Below, one piece after another: positions 1 to 6,712 of a DNA stretch of 48,702 bases. The position numbers were made by a program, and so were the translations under genes. Position 1 is the first letter of the stretch; each line of letters starts with the position of its first letter. This DNA is from an uncultured Clostridia bacterium (GTDB lineage Bacteria; Bacillota; Clostridia; Oscillospirales; Acutalibacteraceae). Where the stretch lies: positions 1 to 48,702 of the forward strand of contig CANTDZ010000005.1 in NCBI GenBank assembly GCA_947652665.1. The letters are read 5' to 3'. A model generated the notes under the pieces. It was not told where the DNA came from and did not search any database. It saw only the letters and a program-made list of their open reading frames with translations.

Positions 1-114
1 CTGGACGAGATGGTGGAGAACGCCTTTAACGACCAGTGCACAGGCGCCAACCCCCGTTACCCGCTGATGAGCGAGATCAAGGAGATCTACCTCAAGTGCT
101 ACTACGGCAAGTAA
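1..114 (+). CDS. adhE: Bifunctional acetaldehyde-CoA/alcohol dehydrogenase, C-terminal end (partial)
   Basis: Only the last 37 codons are in the window, open at the left edge and ending in TAA. The motif DDQCTGANPRYPL-like stretch (here NDQCTGANPRYPL) followed by a helix and YYGK is the typical C-terminus of the iron-containing alcohol dehydrogenase half of AdhE, which reduces acetyl-CoA to ethanol with NADH. The N-terminal aldehyde dehydrogenase half cannot be seen, so a stand-alone Fe-alcohol dehydrogenase remains possible. The stop lies only 22 bases before the next gene with no terminator between, so it probably shares a transcript with the hydrogenase block downstream, linking ethanol formation to H2 metabolism. 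Confidence 0.8.
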   Translation: MDEMVENAFNDQCTGANPRYPLMSEIKEIYLKCYYGK

Positions 115-136
115 TTTATAGGGAGGAGAAACCACA

Positions 137-889
137 ATGAAACTAGAAAAAGTAATTGCAGTCCGCAATTCCAAGACCATTTACCGGGATGGCGACAAGG
201 TTGTCAAGGTTTTTGACGAGGGCTATTCCAAGTCCGATATTTTGAACGAAGCCCTGAACATCGCCCGTGTAGAAGAGACCGGCCTGCCCATCCCGGGCGT
301 AGAGGCTGTCACCATGGTGGATGGCAAGTGGGCCATCGTCACCGACTTCATCGAGGGCAAGACCCTGGCCCGGCTCATGGCCGAGGACCACGAGAACTAC
401 GCCCAGTATATGGAGCGCCTGGTAGACATCCAGCTGGAAATGCACGCCACCCCCGCCCCGGCCATGCTCAATAAGCTGCAGGATAAGATGAAGCGCAAGA
501 TCTCCCAGACCGGCCTGGACGCCACCACCCGTTACGAGCTGGATGCCCGCCTGCACGGCATGCCCAAGCACAACAAGCTCTGCCACGGCGACTACAACCC
601 CTCCAACGTCATCATCAAGCCCGACGGCAGCTACGCCATCCTGGACTGGGCCCACGCCACCCAGGGCAACGCCAGCGCCGACGCCGCCCGTACCTACCTG
701 CTGTTCTGGCTCAGCGGCGACATTGAGGGCGCGGAGATGTACCTGGACCTGTTCTGCAAAAAGAGCGACACCGCCAAGCAGTATGTGCAGAAGTGGCTGC
801 CCATCGTAGCGGCTTCCCAGTCCGTAAAGGGCAAGGAAGAGGAGAAAGAGTTCCTCATGCACTGGGTCAACGTGGTAGAATACGAATAA
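137..889 (+). CDS. APH/choline-kinase-like phosphotransferase
   Basis: A 250-residue protein of the aminoglycoside phosphotransferase (protein-kinase-like) fold. Visible motifs are the Brenner motif CHGDYNPSN (H150, catalytic D152, N157) and the metal-binding ILDW (D170). The N-terminal lobe (about 1-90) has the b-strands and linker expected of the family. The start follows GGAGG at good spacing. The true substrate is unknown; position between adhE and a sensory hydrogenase, with a PP2C phosphatase two genes downstream, makes antibiotic resistance unlikely and a metabolic or regulatory kinase role more plausible. That role is inference. Near-identical spacing and codon use to its neighbours argue it is native to the cluster. 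Confidence 0.8.
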   Translation: MKLEKVIAVRNSKTIYRDGDKVVKVFDEGYSKSDILNEALNIARVEETGLPIPGVEAVTMVDGKWAIVTDFIEGKTLARLMAEDHENYAQYMERLVDIQLEMHATPAPAMLNKLQDKMKRKISQTGLDATTRYELDARLHGMPKHNKLCHGDYNPSNVIIKPDGSYAILDWAHATQGNASADAARTYLLFWLSGDIEGAEMYLDLFCKKSDTAKQYVQKWLPIVAASQSVKGKEEEKEFLMHWVNVVEYE

Positions 890-921
890 TTTTTGATAAT
901 TGTTGAAAGGAAGTAACTCTC

Positions 922-1164
922 ATGAAATGTACAATTTGCATCGGCAGCTCCTGCCATCTGAAGGGCTCCCGCCAGATCGTTGAGCAGCTCCAGTACCTGG
1001 TAAAAGAAAACCATCTGGAAGACAAGGTGGAGCTGGGCGGCACCTTCTGCATGGGCAACTGCGTCAACGGCGTGAACGTCACCCTGGACGACAAGCTTTA
1101 TTCCCTGTCCCCCGAGACCACCAAGGACTTCTTCGATAAGGAAATCCTGGCAAAAGTACAGTAA
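922..1164 (+). CDS. Thioredoxin-like [2Fe-2S] ferredoxin
   Basis: An 80-residue protein with C6-x4-C11 and C43-x3-C47, the cysteine spacing of thioredoxin-fold [2Fe-2S] ferredoxins related to the NuoE/HydC-type domain. C3 is an extra cysteine. Such small ferredoxins commonly sit beside [FeFe]-hydrogenases and pass electrons to or from them. The gene starts at ATG after GAAAGGAAG. It is followed by a 90-base gap with a hairpin before the sensory hydrogenase gene, the largest gap in the block. Whether it serves the sensory or the catalytic hydrogenase cannot be told from sequence. Confidence 0.85.
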   Translation: MKCTICIGSSCHLKGSRQIVEQLQYLVKENHLEDKVELGGTFCMGNCVNGVNVTLDDKLYSLSPETTKDFFDKEILAKVQ

Positions 1165-1185
1165 AAAAGGAACTTGATAGGGCCG

Positions 1186-1211
1186 CTCCACCTGTGTACG
1201 CATGGGTGGAG
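1186..1211 (+). terminator. Intergenic hairpin between ferredoxin and sensory hydrogenase
   Basis: CTCCACC pairs with GGGTGGAG around a loop of about 11 bases, followed by TTTCCCC. The T-run is short, so it would be a leaky terminator or an mRNA-processing/stability hairpin inside the operon rather than a full stop. Confidence 0.4.
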
Positions 1212-1254
1212 TTTCCCCTACCAATCGAAATCCTGAGAAAGAAAGGTTGTTCTC

Positions 1255-2928
1255 ATGGCTGAATATTTGAAACTGAAAAAATCCAACTGTGTCAACTGCT
1301 ATAAGTGCATCCGGCACTGCCCGGTAAAGTCCATCAAGTTTTCCTCTGACCAGGCCCACATCGTCAGTGACGAGTGCATCCTGTGCGGCCAGTGCTTCGT
1401 GGTCTGCCCCCAGAACGCCAAAGAGGTGCGGGGCGACGTGGTCAAGGCCCTGGAGCTCATGAAGAAAGGCCCGGTCATCGCCAGCGTAGCGCCCTCTTTT
1501 GTGGCCAACTACCCGGGTGCGACCATCGCCACTATGGAAGCGGCCCTGAAGAAGCTGGGCTTTGCCTCCGCCGAGGAGACCGCCGAGGGCGCGTCCATCG
1601 TGAAGAAGCAGTATGAGAAGATGGTAGCCGACGCCCGGCAGGACGTGATTATTTCTTCCTGCTGCCACTCGGTAAACCTGCTCATCGAAAAATATCATCC
1701 CGAGGTGCTGCCGTACCTGGCCACGGTGGTGTCGCCCATGCAGGCCCACTGCCGCAAGATCAAGGCCCAGAACCCCGGCGTTTCCACCGTGTTCATCGGG
1801 CCCTGCATCTCCAAGAAGGCCGAGGCCGAAGCTTACCCCGGCGACGTAGACTGCGTGCTCACTTTTGAGGAGCTTACCGAATGGATGAAGCAGGAAGGCG
1901 TCACCGTTGAAAAGGGCGAGGACAATTTGGAAGAGAGCCGCGCCCGCCTGTTCCCCACCAGCGGCGGCATCCTGCGCACCATGGAGCAGGATTCTAAGGA
2001 GTACAGCTACCTGGTGGTCGACGGCATCGACAACTGCATCGAGGCCCTCAACGACATCAAAGAAGGCCGTATGCACAAGTGCTTTATCGAAATGTCCATC
2101 TGCGCCGGCTCCTGCATTGGCGGCCCTGCTATGGAGCACGCCAACCGCCGCCCGGTCTCCGATTACATAGAGGTAGACCGCTATGCCGGTTCTAAGGACT
2201 TCACCGTGGCCCAGCCCGAGGAAAAGGACCTCATCAAGGACCACAAGTTTATTGGCCTGCACCGCAGCATGCCCGGTCAGTCGGACATCGAGGAAATCCT
2301 GCGCAAGATGGGCAAGAACACCCCCGAGCAGGAGCTCAACTGCGGCGCCTGCGGCTACAGCACCTGCCGCGAGAAGGCCGTGGCCGTGTACCTGGGCAAG
2401 GCCAACATCAACATGTGCCTGCCGTATTTGAAGGAAAAGGCCGAGTCCTTCTCCGACACCATCATCAACAATACGCCCAACGGCATCATCGTTTTGAACG
2501 AGCAGCTGGAGGTCCAGCAGATCAACGCCGCGGCGTGCCATATTATGAACATCCGCTACGCTTCCGACGTGCTGGGCGACCAGGTCATCCGCATCCTGGA
2601 CCCCAAGGTGTTCCTGGATGTCATGCAGTCCGGCCAGGCCGTGCGGGATGAGAAGGTCTATTTGGCCGAGTACAAGCGCTATGTGGAGCAGAGCGTCATT
2701 TACGACAAGAGCTACCGCATCATCATGTGCATCATGCGCGACGTGACCGACGAGGAGCGCCAGCGCCAGCGCAAGGAAGAAATCAGCCACTCCACCATCG
2801 AAGTGACCGACCAGGTCATTGAGAAGCAAATGCGCGTGGTGCAGGAGATCGCGTCCCTGCTGGGCGAGACCACTGCCGAGACCAAGATCGCGCTTACTAA
2901 GCTAAAGGATTCGTTGAAAGATGAATAA
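1255..2928 (+). CDS. Sensory-type [FeFe]-hydrogenase with PAS domain (HydS/HfsB-like)
   Basis: 557 residues. Order: two [4Fe-4S] ferredoxin clusters (C12-x2-C15-x2-C18-x3-C22 and C41-x2-C44-x2-C47-x3-C51), an H-cluster domain (about 70-330), a further [4Fe-4S]-type motif (C363, C366, C371, C388), a PAS domain (about 400-500) and a C-terminal helix. The H-cluster signatures are present but altered: L1 is SSCCHS (C136/C137), where catalytic enzymes have TSCCPxW; L2 is GPCISKK (C184); L3 is ICAGSCIGG (C283/C287). This architecture matches the group C, HydS or HfsB hydrogenases proposed to sense H2 or redox state rather than to make H2 in bulk. The stop overlaps the phosphatase start by 8 bases, indicating translational coupling to the likely output partner. 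Confidence 0.88.
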   Translation: MAEYLKLKKSNCVNCYKCIRHCPVKSIKFSSDQAHIVSDECILCGQCFVVCPQNAKEVRGDVVKALELMKKGPVIASVAPSFVANYPGATIATMEAALKKLGFASAEETAEGASIVKKQYEKMVADARQDVIISSCCHSVNLLIEKYHPEVLPYLATVVSPMQAHCRKIKAQNPGVSTVFIGPCISKKAEAEAYPGDVDCVLTFEELTEWMKQEGVTVEKGEDNLEESRARLFPTSGGILRTMEQDSKEYSYLVVDGIDNCIEALNDIKEGRMHKCFIEMSICAGSCIGGPAMEHANRRPVSDYIEVDRYAGSKDFTVAQPEEKDLIKDHKFIGLHRSMPGQSDIEEILRKMGKNTPEQELNCGACGYSTCREKAVAVYLGKANINMCLPYLKEKAESFSDTIINNTPNGIIVLNEQLEVQQINAAACHIMNIRYASDVLGDQVIRILDPKVFLDVMQSGQAVRDEKVYLAEYKRYVEQSVIYDKSYRIIMCIMRDVTDEERQRQRKEEISHSTIEVTDQVIEKQMRVVQEIASLLGETTAETKIALTKLKDSLKDE

Positions 2929-4093
2929 TTTATGTAGCGATATCGGATATACCAGCATCAACAAGTGGGGCGAGCAGCTTTGCGGCGATCGGGTGGAGAT
3001 CGTGGAGCAGGGCGAAAACTCCACCGTGGTTGTGCTGGCCGACGGCATGGGCAGCGGCGTAAAGGCCAACATCCTGTCGTCTTTGACCTCGAAGATCATT
3101 TCAACCATGATGGCGGCGAATATGTCCATTGAGGACTGCGTGTCGACCATTGCCTCGACCCTGCCCGTGTGCGCGGTGCGGCAGGTGGCCTATTCCACGT
3201 TCACCATTATCCACATCATTGAAAACGAGGAAGCGGAAATCATCCAGTATGACAACCCCCTGCTGATCCTTCTGCGCGACGGCAAGTTTGTGGAAATCCC
3301 CAAGACCGGCAACGAGATCGAGGGCAAGATGATCTACCGCTCCCGCATCAAGCTCCAGGAGAACGACTTCCTCTTTACCATGAGCGACGGCACCATCCAC
3401 GCCGGGGTGGGGATGGATTTGAACTTTGGCTGGCAGCGGCCGGAGATCATCAAGTTCCTGGAGATGATGTACGACCCGTCCTACACGGCCAAGACCTACA
3501 GCACCCTGCTGGTGGAGGAATGCAACCATCTCTATGGCGGCCACCCGGGCGACGACACCACCTGCTGCTGCGTGAAAATACGCAACCGCCAGCAAGTGAA
3601 CCTGATGATCGGCCCGCCCTCCGACCGCAAGGACGTAAACAAGATGCAGGCCCTGTTCCATTCCAAGGAGGGCAAGCACATTGTCTGCGGCGGCACTACT
3701 TCGACGATTACGTCGGAGTACCTGAAAAAGCCCATGATCGCCGACCTGGACTATTTGGACCCGGAGATTCCGCCTATTGCGAAAATCGAGGGCGTGGATT
3801 TGGTCACCGAGGGCGTCATCACCATCAGCAAGGTGGTGGACTACGCCAAGGACTTCCTCCAGGACAACGAGTCCTACAGCGAGTGGGGCTACAAGCGGGA
3901 CGGCGCGTCGCTCATTGCCCGGATGCTCTTTGAGGAGGCCACGGATATCAACTTCTTCGTCGGCCGCGCCGTGAACCCCGCCCACCAGAACCCCAACCTG
4001 CCCATCAGCTTCAACATCAAGATGCGGCTGGTCGAGGAGCTGAGCGAGTGCCTGAAGAGCATGGGCAAGCGCATCAAGGTCAGCTATTTCTAA
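2921..4093 (+). CDS. PP2C/SpoIIE-family serine phosphatase linked to hydrogenase
   Basis: 390 residues. The N-terminal 225 residues form a PP2C-type phosphatase: LADGMGSG (D41), SDGTIHAG (D156) and GHPGDDTTC (D211/D212) supply the metal-binding aspartates. The remaining 160 residues are a separate C-terminal domain that I do not recognise beyond its occurrence in this hydrogenase-linked subfamily. Phosphatases of this type are encoded with PAS-hydrogenases in clostridia (HfsA-like arrangement) and are thought to relay the signal. The start lies inside the end of the sensory hydrogenase gene. The phosphoprotein target is unknown; the APH-like kinase upstream is a candidate partner, by inference only. 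Confidence 0.85.
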   Translation: MNNLCSDIGYTSINKWGEQLCGDRVEIVEQGENSTVVVLADGMGSGVKANILSSLTSKIISTMMAANMSIEDCVSTIASTLPVCAVRQVAYSTFTIIHIIENEEAEIIQYDNPLLILLRDGKFVEIPKTGNEIEGKMIYRSRIKLQENDFLFTMSDGTIHAGVGMDLNFGWQRPEIIKFLEMMYDPSYTAKTYSTLLVEECNHLYGGHPGDDTTCCCVKIRNRQQVNLMIGPPSDRKDVNKMQALFHSKEGKHIVCGGTTSTITSEYLKKPMIADLDYLDPEIPPIAKIEGVDLVTEGVITISKVVDYAKDFLQDNESYSEWGYKRDGASLIARMLFEEATDINFFVGRAVNPAHQNPNLPISFNIKMRLVEELSECLKSMGKRIKVSYF

Positions 4094-4112
4094 ATTTAAG
4101 GAGAAATGAAAT

Positions 4113-5555
4113 ATGCCAATTCCCGGACAACAGGAATGGAAATTTGACACGAAAGTGCAGTACATAAAATATAAAGTACTGCGGGAGGTAGCCCGGTGCG
4201 CCTTTGAAGACCGGCTGCTTGCCACCTATACGGAAATCCCTAAGCTCATCGTCAAGGATAAGCCCACCATGCGCTGCTGCATCTACAAGGAGCGCGCCAT
4301 TGTGGAGGAGCGCATCCGGCTGGCCATGGGCGGCAACAAAGAGAACCCCAACGTCATCGAGGTCATTGACATTGCCTGCGATGAATGTTCCAAGAGCGGC
4401 TACAACGTAGGCAGCGCCTGCCGCGGGTGCTTGGCCCACCGCTGCGCCGACGTGTGCCCCCGGGGCGCCATCAGCTTTGACGAGCACCAGAAGGCCCACA
4501 TCGACAAGACCAAGTGTGTGGACTGCGGCCGCTGCGCCCAGGTCTGCCCCTACAGCGCCATTGTCAACGAGAAGCGCCCCTGCGAGAAAGCCTGCAAGGT
4601 CAAGGCCATCAGCATGGCCGAAGGCGGCGAGGCGGCTATTGACAACGACAAGTGCATCTCTTGCGGCGCCTGCGCCTACATGTGCCCCTTCGGTGCCATT
4701 GTCGACAAGTCCTTTATCCTGGACGTAGTCAAGCTCATCAAGGAGAGCAATAACAACGAAAATTATAAGCTTTACGCGGTTATCGCGCCGTCCATTTCCA
4801 GCCAGTTCAGCTATGCGAAGCTGGGCCAGGTGATCTCCGGCATCAAAGAGCTGGGCTTCTTTACCGTGGTCGAGGCGGCCCTGGGCGCGGACATGGTAGC
4901 GTATGCCGAGTCCAAGGAGCTCTCGGAGAAGGGCTTCCTGACCAGCTCCTGCTGCCCCGCCTTCGTGGACTATGTGGAGAAGGCTTTCCCCCAGATGAAG
5001 GAGCACGTTTCCCACAACCTGTCCCCGGCGGCGACCATCGCCCAGTACATCAAGGAGACCGACCCCACGGCGAAGATCGTGTTCATGGGCCCCTGCACGG
5101 CCAAAAAGATGGAGTTCCAGAAGGAAGGCCTCAAGGATATCATCGACTCGACCATCACCTTCGAAGAACTGCAAGCGCTGTTTGACAGCCGGGACATCGA
5201 CCTCAAGTCCCTGCCCGAGGACGTGCTGGACAACGCCTCCTACTACGGGCGCATCTTTGCCCGCAGCGGCGGCTTGAGCGACGCCGTGGCCCAGGGCCTG
5301 AAGGAGCAGGAGATCGAGTTCGACCTGAAAGCGGTTCCCTGCGACGGTATTGAAGCCTGCCGCGTGGCGCTGCTGAAAGCCTCCAAGGGCCTGCTGCCCG
5401 GCAACTTCATTGAGGGCATGGCCTGCGTCGGCGGGTGCATTGGCGGCGCTGGCTGCCTGACCCACGGCGAGAAGAACAAGGCCGACGTGGACAAATACGG
5501 CAAGGAAGCTTACGAGAAGACCATCACCTCGGCCATTGGGATGATGAAGAAGTAA
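4113..5555 (+). CDS. Monomeric [FeFe]-hydrogenase, group B type
   Basis: 480 residues. The N-terminal part (about 85-205) is cysteine-rich, with a CDEC...CRGC...CADVCP region, CVDCGRCAQVCP and CISCGACAYMCP clusters, so several [4Fe-4S] centres precede the H-domain. H-cluster motifs are L1 TSSCCPAF (C280/C281), L2 MGPCTAKK (C328) and L3 GMACVGGCIGG (C438/C442), all essential cysteines retained. The C-terminus is short and lacks PAS. This is the group B (B1/B3) layout found widely in gut Firmicutes and Bacteroidetes, presumed ferredoxin-linked and catalytic. It follows the phosphatase by 19 bases with a GGAG site, so it is the likely regulated enzyme of this operon. Confidence 0.9.
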   Translation: MPIPGQQEWKFDTKVQYIKYKVLREVARCAFEDRLLATYTEIPKLIVKDKPTMRCCIYKERAIVEERIRLAMGGNKENPNVIEVIDIACDECSKSGYNVGSACRGCLAHRCADVCPRGAISFDEHQKAHIDKTKCVDCGRCAQVCPYSAIVNEKRPCEKACKVKAISMAEGGEAAIDNDKCISCGACAYMCPFGAIVDKSFILDVVKLIKESNNNENYKLYAVIAPSISSQFSYAKLGQVISGIKELGFFTVVEAALGADMVAYAESKELSEKGFLTSSCCPAFVDYVEKAFPQMKEHVSHNLSPAATIAQYIKETDPTAKIVFMGPCTAKKMEFQKEGLKDIIDSTITFEELQALFDSRDIDLKSLPEDVLDNASYYGRIFARSGGLSDAVAQGLKEQEIEFDLKAVPCDGIEACRVALLKASKGLLPGNFIEGMACVGGCIGGAGCLTHGEKNKADVDKYGKEAYEKTITSAIGMMKK

Positions 5556-5570
5556 GCCGGGAGGATATCT

Positions 5571-6584
5571 ATGAAAGCATCCTATTTCTTAGGCAATAAA
5601 ACATTTGAAGTGCGCGAGTGCCCCATCCCCACAGCGGGCCCCGGCGAGGTGGTCATCAAGAACATGGCCTGCGGCGTCTGCGGCACGGACGTGCATATTT
5701 ATCACGGCGAACCCGGTTCTGCCGACGTGACCCCGCCCGTAGTGCTGGGCCACGAGTACGCAGGCGAAGTCGTTGAGGTAGGGGAGGGCGTCACCGCCCT
5801 GCAGCCCGGCGACCACGTGACCGTAGACCCCAACATCTACTGCGGTGCCTGCGAGTATTGCCGTAACGGCAAAAAGCAGCTTTGCGAGACCATGCAGGCC
5901 ATCGGCGTCACCCGCGACGGCGGCTTTGCCCAGTACAGCGTGGTGCCTGTAGAGCAGGCATTCAAGCTGTCCGCCGACCTGCCCTACGAGTGGGGCGCTA
6001 TGGCCGAACCCGTAGCCTGCTGTCTCCACGGCATCGACCTGGCAGGCATCCGCCCCGGCGACACGGTGTGTGTCATAGGCGGCGGGGCCATTGGCCTGAT
6101 TATGATGCAGCTGGCAAAGCTCTCGGGCGCGGCCAAGCTGGTGGTCAGCGAACCCAACGAGAAGCGCCGCCAGGCCGCTCTCCAGTTAGGAGCCGACCTG
6201 GCCATCGATCCCACCGACCCCCAGCAGCGCGCGTCCATGAAATGCGCGGCCAACGTGGTCATCGAGTGCGTCGGCAACAACCCGGCCGTCCAGAGCGCCT
6301 TTGACTTTGCGAAGAAAGGCGCGACCCTCGTGCTCTTCAGCGTGCCCAAGGTAGACGCCTCGTTCCCGCTGCCGCTGTTCGACGTGTACAAGAAGGAACT
6401 GACCATCAAAGGCTCCTTCGTCAACCCCGACACCCACGGCCGCGCCGTACAGCTCTTAAACGCCGGCAAGCTCAACTTTGAGCCGATCATCACCCACCGC
6501 TTCCCCCTCGCCCAAATGGCCGAAGCCATTGCCGAGCAGATGGGCAGCGAGTCCATTAAAGTGGTGGTCTGCCCACAAGAGTAA
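5571..6584 (+). CDS. Zinc-dependent alcohol/polyol dehydrogenase (MDR family)
   Basis: 337 residues. N-terminal GroES-like domain has the catalytic zinc ligands GVCGTDVH and GHE, and the structural zinc loop CGACEYCRNGKKQLC. The Rossmann domain carries VIGGGAIGL. It resembles sorbitol, threonine or 2,3-butanediol dehydrogenases; the substrate cannot be fixed from sequence. It starts 15 bases after the hydrogenase stop with GGGAGG, so it is likely the last gene of the fermentation operon and could provide another NAD(P)H-consuming reduction. Confidence 0.85.
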   Translation: MKASYFLGNKTFEVRECPIPTAGPGEVVIKNMACGVCGTDVHIYHGEPGSADVTPPVVLGHEYAGEVVEVGEGVTALQPGDHVTVDPNIYCGACEYCRNGKKQLCETMQAIGVTRDGGFAQYSVVPVEQAFKLSADLPYEWGAMAEPVACCLHGIDLAGIRPGDTVCVIGGGAIGLIMMQLAKLSGAAKLVVSEPNEKRRQAALQLGADLAIDPTDPQQRASMKCAANVVIECVGNNPAVQSAFDFAKKGATLVLFSVPKVDASFPLPLFDVYKKELTIKGSFVNPDTHGRAVQLLNAGKLNFEPIITHRFPLAQMAEAIAEQMGSESIKVVVCPQE

Positions 6585-6596
6585 GGCCTCCGGCGG

Positions 6597-6642
6597 GCAG
6601 GGGCTCTGCCCCTGCACCCTGCAAGGGGCCTGACGCCCCTTG
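6597..6642. repeat. Double-palindrome intergenic element
   Basis: Two perfect hairpins in tandem: GCAGGGGC-TCT-GCCCCTGC (6597-6615) and CAAGGGGC-CTGAC-GCCCCTTG (6622-6642). It sits in the gap between convergent genes, separate from the true terminator at 6670. I recall similar GC-rich double palindromes scattered in Ruminococcaceae genomes, so it may be a dispersed REP-like repeat; only one copy is in this window. Confidence 0.5.
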
Positions 6643-6669
6643 ACCGCGCACCATTACTATAAAAACGAA

Positions 6670-6704
6670 CCCCCGGCGCACATCGGTGTACCGGGGGATT
6701 CTTT
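6670..6704. terminator. Bidirectional terminator between dehydrogenase and GH2
   Basis: CCCCCGG pairs with CCGGGGG, with an inner CAC/GTG pair; ATTCTTT follows on the + strand and GTTCGTTTTTA on the - strand. It serves both convergent genes. Confidence 0.75.
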
Positions 6705-6712
6705 ATGTCCGA

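Noticed and set aside
694..2829. 711-codon open frame on the - strand
   Set aside because: Antisense shadow of the ferredoxin and sensory hydrogenase genes; high GC keeps the reverse frame open. Composition is unnatural and there is no Shine-Dalgarno.
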